A stretch of DNA of 64,000 nt from Euryodendron excelsum (taxonomy: Eukaryota > Streptophyta > Magnoliopsida > Ericales > Pentaphylacaceae), in assembly GCA_033060915.1 (NCBI GenBank), contig CM065389.1, positions 19,461,501-19,525,500 of the forward strand. Direction: 5' to 3'. Under the pieces are notes generated by a model. The model searched no databases. It worked only from the letters and a program-made list of their open reading frames with translations, and was not told the DNA's origin. Shown piece after piece: positions 1 to 11,609 of the stretch. The position numbers and the translations under genes were made by a program. Numbering within the stretch: position 1 is the stretch's first letter; each line of letters begins with the position of its first letter.

Positions 1-3000
1 CCACTTATGTCTAGAAGTTTCTTCAGTTCTTTATGCCCACAAATCATGGTCATAACCTGTGTCTGGAGAACAAGGTTGAAATTTAAAGTGAGTTAATGTG
101 TGGACATGAGTCCATAACAAGGAAATAACTTTTGCAGTATCTAAACAGAAGATTAGTTTTTTCAAAAAATAAATAAAATGATATTATTAGAGTGATCCAT
201 TTGGATGTACAAGTAGTATGAAAAGGATAAGATCAAATTTAGATGACAAAAGAAAATTTTGTATCCTTACCAATCAGCCTTCAGTTGCCAATTTGAAGCA
301 TAGATACATATTTCATTTTGCTATTAATCTGTGTCTAAAGCTCCACTAAAATAAAGTTGGAAGTTGAAGACTGCAAGCAACTAGATTTGGGCACTAAAAA
401 TTTTGGATAACTATGTCAATAGATTGATTGAGCAATGCTTTTTTATTAAGCAACTAGACCTGTTTAAGCAAAAGCGACTTTCTAAGGGGTAGCAACTTGT
501 CCGTGATCAAATGCACTCATAGAACAACTACAATTTTTCAGTTTTCAACACTTTATAGGGTTATTAAACAGCTTCCAAGTCCATCTTTGTCACCAAAGTC
601 ATATTAACCACATGGCAAAAAGGCAGTTACCTGGAACATGTGTTGCTGTGGAGAACATGAATCAGTGTGATACATCAAACAGAAGTCGAGTGGGGCAAGT
701 AGCGTAATACTTACAGGAGTGTATAGTGATGGAGATGACCGAACTTAGACATAGCTAATTGGAATATGATACTCTAAATGCAAACCTGATTTACTGTGTG
801 ACAGGTTCAGACTAAAGGTGTACCATAGTTCAGATCAGGCACTACTGCTTGCCGATCACTCATTAAAAGAGAAACCTACAAGAACAAGACCAAAAGTTGC
901 AGACTTGCACTACCTAATAAAGGGTCTAATTGACAAGTAACGAGAGACGCAACGTCTTTTTTCTTTTTTAGTTTGATAGCATAGAAGGCCAAAATATGTT
1001 CTTTCTCATATTTGGCACCCATTATCCAGTTGGTTTGGACAATTGTGAGACACTAGGAGGGTTGAATGGGGACTTTCCTCAGGAAGGTCTGCATGAAGCT
1101 TCTTAAGAAATTACTAACATAGTATCCTCATTTTAAATTCAACCAATATAGACCTGTTAAGTGTTTGAACGCAAAATCAAGCTTTCAAACACTTTCACAT
1201 GTCACCTTTCAAGTCTTAAAGGCTCGCACGCCACCAAATGAATGTCAAGCCAAGGTGCAACAGGAAAACCTATGCTCCATGTAAGCCTGAGCCCAATTTA
1301 AATAGTATATATTTTTGCTACATAACTTCAGCGAGAGGGTACATATAAATTCAATAGGTCATACAGAAGAAGGGGTATTCATTTATAAGTTAAATATGGC
1401 ATTGAGAAGTTTAGGCAACCTTCAAGGCAAAATGCAAAACATGTGTGACTTCATGTCCATGGATTACATATTTGAAAGGTATCCCCCTAAAACACAGGAA
1501 ATGACCACGATCATTTTTTACATCAGCAGCAGTTGAAGTAGCATGTGAATGAAATATAAACAATACCAATGACTTGGAGTGGAAAAGGCAGTTATAATAC
1601 ATAAGTAATCGCAGTAGTAAGCAGGAGTCGCTGGTTACATACAAATAACAAAACTTCAGGTTCAGTAGCAACGGCAGCAACTTGGCAAGAGTACTTATCG
1701 TAGCCTCAATTTTACAATAGGACACAAATTGTAGCATTTCGATATAACCAAGATAACATCTTGACCCTGATTATAATAGAAAAAATGACAAGAAGTAGGA
1801 TCACTACTTATAATTGTTATGAATCCAACTGTACCTAAAATGTGTAGTTCTGGCTGGATTTGATGATCCAATGGTATAATGTAGGTTCATAATTGGTGCA
1901 GGCTTCCCCAAAGGATGCCCACAAATGTGTCTTATCAGCACGCTCAATCAAAGTCCTGTAAAAACTTGAGTTCTGAGGAATTGTATCTCAATTACGCAGT
2001 TTCATAAGAAAGAGAGAAACTTTTCTATGTTTTGCTCAATATTTCCCTAACTAACACATTCTTATTCTTTTCAGCATTATCTTAATAGAGATTCTTGAAG
2101 TTGATTGCACAATTTAGACTACTGATATGAAACCTGAAGGGGGAAATAACATGTAGCTTTGAACACATAGACAAATGACCTAGCAAAAAGAAACAAAAGA
2201 ACAGACAGACAAATTACTTGGCAAAAATGAAGCATATTTTTCTTATGTGTGTATATATACATATCTACGTGCAGAGAGAGAGAGAGAGAGAGAGAGAGAA
2301 CCTCATTTAATGAGTGACATAGAGCCTCCTCTCCCAGAGATGCGTATGTGGTAACAACAGTGATATTGAGCCTGAAGCAACCCTGATCCCAGAAGCCACA
2401 TTTACCAAGCCATACAAATCCCATAGACAAAAACAAAATTTACACAATCATAAACCATAACAGAACCAGACAGCCTAAAACGTATTATTGTCTTCGCATT
2501 TACAGAATTCAACTGTGCCATATCTACATAGTTTATTCTGTAGAAGAAGACTTCCTGAGGAAAGCAAATCAAATCAAATGTCTGGTAGACTCAATTATCT
2601 CTTCTAAAAAGAGATTATGGACAATATAAGATGAGCACCTGCTGTGAAATGAACCATTCTTCTCGTGTGTCAGCAAAGATTGCTGCACATTCTTCCCTTT
2701 TGTGCCGCAGTTGTCCCAAACCAGAAGCAAAATTGCACACAGCTCCAAATACCTGGCCATAGCTTAACCACTCATAATCTCCTAGATGAAGCTTCTCAAA
2801 GGATCTTCCATCTTCAGACCTTTCCATCTCCCTCGAAATCAATTTTTGAGTTCCAAGTAGCCCATTGTTTCGGTGTTGCTAAAATGATTGCTCAAAAAGT
2901 TCTGCCAGTGTCAAGATACGTTCCCATGCCGTTGTCACTGGGGAAGAAAAACGATAGTTTCGAATAGCATACCCAGGTTCCCCACCAACATCGATAGGCA

Positions 3001-3085
3001 ACCCTCGTTTCTTTCCATTCTTGGAATTCTGTAGCAAACGAGCGAATACAAGAGGAACAAGGACGCCTACAATATAAGCACTCAT
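1..3085 (-). CDS. LACS9: Long-chain acyl-CoA synthetase (LACS8/9 type), 5' coding exons, with a premature stop
   Basis: The family activates free fatty acids to acyl-CoA with ATP and CoA; LACS8/9 members are membrane-associated (ER or plastid envelope). Three coding exons are visible: exon 1 3085-2639 (149 codons), exon 2 2382-2302 (27 codons), exon 3 from 62 off the left edge. Donors and acceptors are GT-AG and all junctions are phase 0. Exon 1 starts [13 protein letters not shown], a hydrophobic N-terminal anchor, then [38 protein letters not shown] and [10 protein letters not shown]. Exon 2 reads [19 protein letters not shown]; exon 3 reads [15 protein letters not shown]. All are LACS8/9 landmarks; the AMP-binding motifs would lie outside the window. 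Codon 69 (2881-2879) is TAG, in frame with matching sequence on both sides, where the family as I recall it has Cys-Lys. So this copy is either a pseudogene, a null allele or a sequencing error. ATG 3085 is chosen because it opens the conserved N-terminus and follows a 5'UTR acceptor. LACS8 versus LACS9 cannot be settled here. Confidence -1.
1835..1955 (-). other. Exon-like island inside LACS intron 2
   Basis: On the minus strand a pyrimidine-rich TTTTTACAG acceptor is followed by an open frame with [16 protein letters not shown] and then [12 protein letters not shown], ending in TAG directly before a good donor (AG|GTACAG). The reading is protein-like and balanced in composition, unlike the surrounding DNA, but I do not recognise it. 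It is 121 nt long, so including it in LACS mRNA would shift the frame. It could be a cassette exon, a captured gene fragment, or chance. Confidence 0.3.
2272..2299. repeat. (GA)n microsatellite touching the LACS exon 2 donor
   Basis: About 14 GA units on the plus strand. Read on the LACS strand it is a CT tract starting at intron position 3, directly after the GT of the exon 2 donor. Confidence 0.95.
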
Positions 3086-3105
3086 CTTCAAAGGACTGGC
3101 AGCTC

Positions 3106-5307
3106 CTGCAGAACCAACAAATTTGAATATAGTCAAAGAGAGCTATAATGGCTCATGTCTACTAATTTGAATACGTTTGACCAATTTGGAATAGTGGACT
3201 AAAAAAATGCAAGTACCAGATGCATCTTTAACTATATTAAAGTGCCTGGCAATAGACTTGCCAAAAAGGTACACTGAAAAATAGACTAAATAATGGACTA
3301 CTAAGTTCGAGTATCAGCAGAAATGTCAAAGAGGTCATTAGATTAAAGCTGCACCTGATAAGGGACTTGCAAAAATAAATAAGAAATGGTTCAACTACCC
3401 CAAAAAAAAAAAAAAAACCTCACTGTGAAATCAACAGGAAAATTGCTCAAATATAAAACCACATTCTATACACTAAAATCGACTACAATATAAAATATAA
3501 TATCTAATCACATAGTTAACTTTCCTATAAAATTCAAATCATCTTGCTCAATGTGCTCAATTTAGGAAATAGATGGACTCAAACATCAGGAAGTACTTGA
3601 GTTACTTGATAAGGCATCTAGAACCTCCAATGCAAACAAACTACGTGACAACAGAATTAAGTGCTTAAAGTTGAGCATATTCAATGGCTAGCCAGTAAAG
3701 GGAATTCGACGACGCATAATCACTTTAAATCTCAATATTCAAGTTGGAGAGCATATTTAGCAATTGCTAGTCAACATATTGTGGATTGCGCGGTAAATCT
3801 TAATATTCATAAAAAGAAGCGGTCTTAAGTTTAAGACAGAGAACATAACTTATCCCTGAAGGTCAAATTAGTTCTAAATTTTCAATTCTAAAAACTCAGT
3901 ACTTGAATACTTCAGCACTATTAATTCAGAATAAAATGATTCAGCACTTATTTTTCAGTTTTATCAAGCAGCCCTAAGACACTGCTAATACTGCCACATA
4001 GTAAATCAAGTTTTGGAAAATCAGTGGCTTACTGCATTTCTCATGAAAAAACGGTTACAAAATGTATCAACCCATCCAATAGATGACTTAAAAAAACCAA
4101 TCCAACAAGAACATCTATCCTTAAACAGCATTAAATCATATTTGTCAAAACAATAAGTAAATTAAATTAGCTAATTAGAGAATGAATGGTATTGTACGAA
4201 GCATTTGCCACCATAATGGTAATGATAACATAGCACCATTATTGAAGTGGCGTTTATTAGGGGCGTTCAAAAAATAATCCGACCCACCAACCCGGCCGAC
4301 CCAACCTAAAACCAAACCCAAACCGAGCCGAAATCGGTTCCAAGGTTTGTGAACCCAACTTTGGCAATTCGGTTGGTGGGTCACTACCTTAAGTGACCCA
4401 AACCGACCCAACCCGCCACTTCTATAGAAATTCATCGGGCCAAACCCGAACCCAACCGGCCCAAACCCAAAATGAACCCAACCTGAATCCAAACCGAGTC
4501 GAAATCGGTTCCATTGTTTTTTAACCCAAGCTTGGCGGTTCGATTGGTGAGTCACTATTCAACCTGACCCGTGAACACCCCTAGTGTTTCTTATCATATT
4601 ATAAGATTACTGAAACATGTAAAGCTAGCCTATTTTCAGGAATCTACTCCCCTCAAAATTCGATGACCTATACCTCAAAAATAACACAAAACAAAACCAA
4701 AAACAGAGTCAACATCTCTGACAGGATGACCACTAGGGACACCATCTAGTGAACAGTTAACCTTGCCGGATGTCAGCATAAAAAGATAGTAAAGCCATGC
4801 CCACATTTGATAGGTCCCATTTAGAGGACCAAATGTACAGCCAACAAATTTGATCAATGTGTCCAAACTAAGCATTTCATATCACTAGTCGAGACTCGAG
4901 AGACACAAGGCAACCATGACAGTGTATAAAGAAGCAGATACTTCTAAAGCTAATCCACCATTACAAGATAATCCATCAGTTCACAGTACCATGCAGTGAC
5001 ACAAACTTCACTTAACACAAATGCATTCAAACAATGAGATACAAGTATCCAACAATCCACCATTGACAATCAGCAAAGAACAAGGACACAAGTCACTACA
5101 GCCACCAAAATTCGAACACCATGGCTACAGAATGACACAGAGAAATACAGTTTGACTCTTCTCATAGTTGGAACAAGTATATAACTGAACATACACACAG
5201 TAACTGTTAGCAAATCTATCAAATTCAAATAGTACAATTTAGAAAGAAACAAAAACAAGAAAACGTATTTCAAAAAAGCAGATAAATATTAAAAAAGAAA
5301 AACATAC
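3106..5307 (-). other. LACS 5'UTR intron
   Basis: A GTATGT donor at 5307 and a GGTTCTGCAG acceptor ending at 3106, 21 nt before the ATG, define a 2.2 kb leader intron. It carries a hAT-type MITE (4258-4583) and otherwise AT-rich sequence with no gene seen. The acceptor is read directly; use of the donor is inferred from its consensus and the leader-like sequence upstream. Confidence 0.65.
4258..4583. mobile_element. hAT-type MITE in the LACS leader intron
   Basis: The ends are TAGGGGCGTTCA and TGAACACCCCTA, imperfect inverted repeats of the TAGGGGTGTTCA type seen in non-autonomous hAT elements. Flanking 8-mers GCGTTTAT (4250-4257) and GTGTTTCT (4584-4591) match at 6 of 8, consistent with an aged 8-bp target duplication. 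Inside are two direct copies of a roughly 65-bp unit (about 4320-4385 and 4494-4556) rich in AACCGA and GGTTC words; these produce a spurious repetitive open frame on the minus strand. No transposase. Confidence 0.75.
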
Positions 5308-5495
5308 CTTCAAATTCTGATTTTAGAAAACAAGCATCCGAAAACAAAAACAAATTCAGATGATCAGCATTATTAGAAACCAGACAATGGGCTCAAAATT
5401 AGGGTTTTGAAGAGACAGGAGAGGGTCCTGAAGAACTCAAGGATCGAAAGATGAGGGTGTTAAACAGTAGTTGGTTTGCCGAATAGATCGAGAGT
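5308..5495 (-). other. Probable LACS 5'UTR exon
   Basis: The minus-strand sequence has the look of a plant leader (CTCTCTACTCTCG, then AAAACCCTAATTTTGAG) and ends at an AAG|GTATGT donor at 5308/5307. The outer end is a guess: an AT-rich TAAATATAG sits near 5523-5530, and a GACGTCAC bZIP-type box lies around 5508-5515. Confidence 0.5.
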
Positions 5496-7221
5496 AGAGA
5501 GGTGGAAGTGACGTCTTAGAACTATATTTACGAAAATGTTTTTTGGGTTTTTTTTTTTTTTTAATTCGGTTCTTGGATGTAGATGACTAAGGTGAGCGTT
5601 AGGGAATGACTTGTTTCGTTGTGGGTCATACACGTGGATACGTGTCTCCACTGTGTAAATCTGAGCCGTCCAGTCGGGTGATGGAGAGTGCCGGCCGTTG
5701 TGCATAAGGTCCAAATGCCTTTCAATGGTCTTTCTTTTTTCTTTTTTTTTGTTTTAATTTTGTTTGGTTTTCTTTGGTCAAAAATTTTGATAAAATTTGG
5801 ATTCAGATTTCACAAATTGAACAATACTACTAGGAGAATAAATCTCATTATAAATTAAGGATGATAATTGTTTATTCTATGAAACGTTGTACAAGTCGTT
5901 ACGGCTTTTATCATTGAGACTTTGACGGCTTAGAGTAACTTTGCGCGTGAAACTCAGATTAAGATATATTTTTGTTTATATCATGTAATTTTTTTAGATT
6001 TAATTGAATATATAAGCTTAAAAAAAACTAGTAAGCCTCGAGTCTTGCTTAAGTAAAGCTAGTTTGTTGTAGAGTTAAAAAATTTCAGCCACTGTCACTC
6101 GAGTCCTTAGCGATAGTCACTTAAGTGAAGTCCCAGAGTTTGTTTACTTGACTTTAAAATTTAGGTATTTTGGAAATCTAACTTTGGTGGATTTTGGATC
6201 AGAAAAGAAGTGTTCTATTACAAATATGAGTTATTTTAGGGAAGTCAAAATAAAGTCTGAGACTGATAAGAGAATTCTATTGTATTTACAAGGATCCCAG
6301 ACATCAAAGAAAGAGCCACATATTAGTCATAGCCCTTGGAAGAAATCCTACAATGTTATAGATGTGTTCTAGGATGTAAAATGATTATGTGTGGATCTAT
6401 GGTGGATGTAGTTGAGTGCTTAGAGGACTCTAGCGAAATCGTGGAGTTTCATACTTGGTCAATCGCTAAAAGGCAAATTATGGAGAACATTCGGTTGTAA
6501 TGTTTTCTTAATTATATAATGAAGTTCTTACTTCGGCCACCAAAAAAGAGAAAAAAGAAAAGAGCCCACATGTAAGTTCATGGATTGGGCATAGAGGCGA
6601 GAAGGTTCAGTTAGAGTTGAGTTTTTAATTTGTCTCTTTGTATTTAATTCTTTATAGTATAATGATTAACTGAACTAGATCTTATAATATTTTTGATTAG
6701 GGCATCCTCGTATAAAAAATTTGTCTGATTGTGTGATTACTTTGCTTTCTCGTATTCTTCACCCTACAAAGTTTGATAAATTTGTTCTCTTAAGATTTTT
6801 TTTTTTTCAATTCGTACCCATAATAGATTCGCTCTTTTCAAACTATTTTTTTTTAAATAACTTTTGTTGAATGAAATCTTGATATTCTCAAACATAGATT
6901 TTTCTCCTTATTATTCTCAAGTGTATACCCATTATCTTTGTACGTCGATAAAGACATTACTCGAAGCCTCATCCTTGTTTTTGTTTTTGGTTTTTAGGAA
7001 CACTATCAGCAATATATTATACTACTACCTACGGAAAGGCAGAACGAAGAGTAGAGTTCAAGCCTTGGGATGGGAGAAATGGTGAGGGCGGGACTCTCAC
7101 AGACAAAATAACAAATCTCATCATCATAAGAAAGCAACCTGTTAACGTTGGGGATAGAAGAATGCTCGGACAAATTAAATCAAGTTTTATTCAATCACTA
7201 AAGGCTTAATTACACCAACAC
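5496..7221. other. Intergenic, no gene recognised
   Basis: Upstream side of the LACS gene, AT-rich with homopolymer T runs (around 5550, 5740, 6800, 6846). Short frames at 6148-6372 and 6864-7085 start with TTG or lack recognisable content. I see no feature I can support. Confidence 0.6.
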
Positions 7222-7375
7222 CAGTGGTGGAGCCAGAAAACTTAGTGGGGGGGTATTTATAAATTTTGATGGGGAGCAAAATGGCAAAAATTTTTGAAAC
7301 TATAGGTGAATTTTTTTTTTTTTTTCAAGCTCGAGGGGGCAGCTGCCCCCTGGGCACACATTGCATCCGCCACTG
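7222..7375. mobile_element. 154-bp hAT-type MITE with perfect 8-bp duplication
   Basis: Ends CAGTGGTGGAGCC and GCATCCGCCACTG form imperfect terminal inverted repeats of the CAGTGGCGGA type. The flanking 8-mers are identical, ACCAACAC at 7214-7221 and at 7376-7383, as expected for hAT insertion. Inside are G-rich and C-rich halves around a T run. No coding capacity. Confidence 0.9.
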
Positions 7376-8384
7376 ACCAACACCCTCTACAACTATGGTT
7401 CATTTTTACTTAATCCCCTCATCTCTAAATGCAACATTTACATTGCTTACTTTTTTTATTTACACCCCGTAAAAATTTGTACCCTTGAAGAGTTCATTAC
7501 TTACTTCATTTGGTTTTTTGAAGACCCCTTTAACTGCATTATGGGGTCAGTGAAGTCTTCGAAGAGCCCATTAATCGGTTCTTGGGATCATTAAAAAGCC
7601 CCTTAATTTTTCATAAACAATAATAACAATTTCAAAAGGCTATCTAAACTGATAACGTTGTGTTACTTACATTCATGTATAGTTATGTGCGCGTGTATAT
7701 TTGTCTACAGGCTCTAACATATTAACGTCAAAACGTACTACACCACAAGAAAATATCACAGCATCATATGTCAAAATGTACTACACCACAAAAAAATATC
7801 ACAACATCATATGTAAAGGATCAAATTGTTGTGCAAGCAGATAATTAATTATAACATTAAAGCTCTGCAATGTTTCATTACACATGCTATTATATCAATT
7901 AATTAATTTTAAAGCCACTTCTTAAAATAATTTTGTTCATGTATGGTGTAACCCAAGAGTGATTGTGATGCAGACCCATCATTGTAGACGTGCTTTACTT
8001 TTTTGCTTACGTCTCATGTCAACACATGCATATATGGACTTGGTTTCATGGTATGTAGTATCTCTCAATGTATGTAAACATGTAACAAACATTAATAGCA
8101 AAAGTGGATATTAATATTGTTATTAATATTGACGATAGGTTCTCACTTACCAAGGATTGTTACGGACATATTTTGTGTAAGTGATGTAGACTACGGTTTA
8201 TGAATTCAACATGTTAAGCCTCATAGCCACGGTCACCGAGTCAAGTCACAATAACCCTTTGCATAGTGCCCAAATGAATAACATCTCTTAAGGTTACCAT
8301 AACATCCTTATGTTTGCTTACCTAATAGATTGAATGCCTTACGATCATCAAAAGAAAATGGTTAGAAATGTGGCATCAAATTAA
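7376..8384. other. Intergenic, no gene recognised
   Basis: AT-rich DNA with a 43-bp tandem duplication (7727-7812) and a small palindromic TTAATATTG stretch near 8110-8135. The frame at 7361-7594 overlaps the MITE and is not convincing. Confidence 0.6.
7727..7812. repeat. 43-bp tandem duplication
   Basis: Two adjacent units (7727-7769 and 7770-7812), each containing GTACTACACCACA followed by ATATCACA and CATCATAT, differ at only a few positions. Confidence 0.9.
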
Positions 8385-8985
8385 TTGAATAGTGTTCACA
8401 ATCTCACTTATAGCTCACTAAAGCATCATGCTTATAAAATTTATGCCTCTACAATACTGCGACGATGGCCATTTATCAATCAAAAATCACTTCTACTGTT
8501 CTCGCTCTTTCAATCTTAAATTTCAACAAATTTAATTCTTTCACAAACACGTAATAGTAGTGAAATCTAAACTTTTCCAAACAATTTCTTAATAAATCTC
8601 TGAAAGCTCCAACTCTCAATAACCATGAATCATTATACACATCCAGATTTTATGTTTAGCTTCTTTTGATAAAAAAATTGTGACAGATGAAAGTTGTGTA
8701 CTATTCCAAAAAATTGAAAGATGCGTATATTGATCCATGGTTGTTGAGAGAGTTAGAGCCTTCGTATATTTGCGAGTAGAAATTGTTTTAAAAGATTTGG
8801 GATTTCATTACTGCTATGGGTTTGTGAAAAAAATTGAATTTGTTGAGGTCTAAATGAGAAGGCTAGAACAATAGAAGAGATCTAATGGGCAAATGGCCCT
8901 CGTAAGAGCTTTACATAGGCATAAATTGTATCATTTTGCTTTAGTGAGCTATAAGCGAGCTTGTGAACTCCATCCGTCTAATGGA
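8385..8985. repeat. Foldback element, about 270-bp imperfect arms
   Basis: The left arm (about 8390-8655) reads CTTATAGCTCACTAAAGC early and CAACAAATTTAATT in the middle. The right arm (about 8715-8980) is its imperfect reverse complement (GCTTTAGTGAGCTATAAG near 8939-8956). The loop is about 60 bp. Arms have many mismatches, so it is not recent. It looks like a long-TIR MITE, but I could not find a target duplication, so family and exact ends are open. Confidence 0.7.
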
Positions 8986-10931
8986 AGGTCACATGTCAAA
9001 GCTGGTAAATGTTTGTAGATTTTTTAGAATCCAATAAGTCAAGAAAAAAGTTCTTATAGACTCTAAAGGCAATTAAGACCCAGTGGAAATCAACATAGTT
9101 ATTATTTCTTAAAATTTATGTGAATTTTGGAGATGCATTTAAAGGGGAAGGGATGCTTACTAATGCTTCTAAAAAATATAGAACATTATTACCATTTGTC
9201 TCATTTTAGGGATTCTAACTATTGGGTAGTGCATTAAGAAAATATGAAGATTCTGCGGAAGACTAATAATTTGGAGAATGGCTATGCAGATACTTACTAT
9301 AACTTGGCCTAGTGACAAAGGCTATGAGGCACAAGAAGCCTGTGTTACTTGAACTCTTCATTTTGGAACAGAGTACTCGTGTTGACATGACATGACATAG
9401 GTGTGGGTATGAGATCTATGTCGGACGCTACTTTCTTTCTTTTTGACACATCTGTCTTAGTCAAGCATCATCACAGAGTCCATTAACTATCTCCATTGAT
9501 TGTCAAGGCTCATATGTTGTATAAACTGTAATATGTGCTAGTATATATATAACAACTACTGCTCCAGTGACTTTTGTGAGAGAAAAACTGAAGCTCATGT
9601 GGGGAAGACGATTGTTACACTTTTTTGGACACTTTTTTTTTTTCTGTATTCCTGTACCCATGTCCAAAGTTTTGGATATTTTTTTGTCGAGTCCTCATGT
9701 CTTATAACTCGAGGAAGAAGTGAATCTGATCTCAAAATACGTCTTTGTGTCCGATACTTGTACTCGAATTCAGGTAACAAAACAAGAAGTTGAAGTCGTA
9801 GTTTACCTTGCTTGTATGGCCCAAATAGGTCTGCAAACAATCATGTCTGCAATAGTCCTTGTTAAGTGAGGCCCTATTGTCATCAATGCGTTTGCAGCAG
9901 GTCCGGAAGATATCACAAATAATGATGTCGAGATGCACTTTCTGTGGAGTTGTCCCCAATACTAAGCACAACGGCAAGGGCAGCTATTTCTTCCCTTTTA
10001 AAGTTCCATCTCTGTTGCTGTCGCTGCAACACGTCGTATTTAACATATAAATAAACATTGAATCAGACAATAAAATTTAAAATACAAATTAAGGTATCCA
10101 CAATTGATATCAAGAATTTTTGCAAATAAACATCAATTCATCAAATGGAGTCAATAATATTCGTTTAACAAGTACCGTAGTAATCATGTCATATATCTAG
10201 AAGGCAATTTAGTCTATGTACAATTGTAGATGTAGCGTGCATTTGATAAAGAGAAAAATACATTTTATCCTCAAAGGTTTGAATAGAAAATATTTTGTAT
10301 TCCTGTGGCTTAAAATTAAATACTTAACCTCCGTCATTGTGATCAGAGAGTAACTGTCAATTTTTTCATCCAAATTCACAGGGCATGCCTTTCACTCACT
10401 GTACTTCAATTTCTTTGATTTTGGAATTGAGTCTTAGATATATTAAGTTACACTTAAACCCTCACAATTCCTTTTCTTTTTTTTTTAACCTTTTTCTCTC
10501 AATTCTTCTTTCTACTCCTTCATTTAATAATACCATGGATAGGGATGACAGTGAATTGAGAAAAGGTGAAGATTTAACCGAATCTGTTTCGTTTAGAGAA
10601 AATATAAAGGATTTAAAATGAGAATATAGGTGTTAATCTAAACACATGCGGGTATGAAGGCAGGACCCATTAAATTTTAGTGTAATTAGTAATTACCTAG
10701 ATAGTTCAACTATAAATAATAAAATTTTATAATCTAAAAATGAAAAAAAATGGCTCTAGGGCTTCTTACTTCAGCCTTCACTATTGTTGCCGCGCTACTG
10801 CTCTTCATCGTGAGCGTGAGAGAGAGAAGACCCCAAGCAACAATTTCACTCGAAGCCTCCTCAAAGAAGAAGAAGAAGAAGACAAGTCTACATGAGGAGA
10901 GAGAGAGAGAGAGAGATGCTAATCTTCTAGA
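8986..10931. other. Intergenic, no gene recognised
   Basis: The stretch 9590-9790 has repeated TGTCC and ACTCGA words, and 9732-9977 has an open frame on the minus strand with no recognised family. A frame near 10750 ends in poly-Lys and Arg-Glu from AAG and GAGA repeats. None is supported as a gene. Confidence 0.5.
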
Positions 10932-10940
10932 AATTTTATA

Positions 10941-11600
10941 GGGTTAATTATAAGCTCACTTTTAAATTATGACTCAGTATAACTATACTTCCTAAATTCT
11001 AAACCTTGACAAATTGAGTCATAAATTACTAATTTATATCAATTAACCTCTTATGTTAGAAAAATATTAACAATCAGATAGGAGAGTAAATAAAAAATTA
11101 TCATGTGACTTGTACATGTTTATAAACATTTATTTTATATCTTACTTACATTCTCTTTTTGTAATAATTATCTAATGCCTGAAATATTTAAGAGACATTT
11201 TAGTCATTAGGAAATTATTTAAACAAAGAAAGAACAAATTAAGTATAAAATTAGAGTAATGCTAGAGTCACCAACTTTTTTCACTGGATTATCATCATGG
11301 ATAGACACAAGGTAATAGGGTCTACATTATCCAATGCGTGTGGGATTCACTCACTTGTGTCTATCCGTAGTGATAATTCGGTAAACAAAATTGGTAACTG
11401 TAGCATTTTTTATAAAATTGTACTTTTATTAACATGTATAAGTCAAATAAAAATTTTTCATCAATTTTTCTAATGAATTGCTCGCAAGCGTGGTTGAATG
11501 ATACAAATTGATAGTTCAATAGATCAACTTATTACGTTTTAGAGTTTAGAGAATATAGGATACTGAGTTATAGTTCATGAGATGTAACTAAAATTAACCC
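10941..11600. mobile_element. Mutator-type long-TIR MITE with exact 9-bp duplication
   Basis: Starts GGGTTAATTATAAGC and ends with AATTAACCC. The ends form long imperfect inverted repeats (for example TTATGACTCAGTATAACTAT on the left against the complement of ATACTGAGTTATAG on the right). AATTTTATA flanks both sides (10932-10940 and 11601-11609), a 9-bp duplication typical of Mutator superfamily insertion. A second MITE (11253-11410) sits inside. The related, more symmetric element at 18987-19437 shares the TIR. Confidence 0.8.
11253..11410. mobile_element. Nested Mutator-type MITE
   Basis: Ends AGTAATGCTAGAGTCACCAA and TTGGTAACTGTAGCATTTTT pair as inverted repeats, with inner GGATAGACACAAG against CTTGTGTCTATCC. 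TATAAAATT is present on both flanks (11244-11252 and 11411-11419). It lies inside the larger MITE 10941-11600 and so is the younger insertion. Confidence 0.85.
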
Positions 11601-11609
11601 AATTTTATA

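Larger units (their letters stand above)
63..2301 (-). other. LACS intron 2
   Basis: The 2.24 kb intron between coding exons 2 and 3 begins GTTCTC directly followed by a CT tract and ends TTCTCCAG before exon 3. Apart from one exon-like island (1835-1955) I find no gene or clear transposon in it. The short open frames at 1315-1737 have no recognisable content. Confidence 0.75.

Noticed and set aside
4175..4555. Repetitive Trp/Gly/Phe open frame on the minus strand
   Set aside because: It is the translation of the MITE's tandem units.
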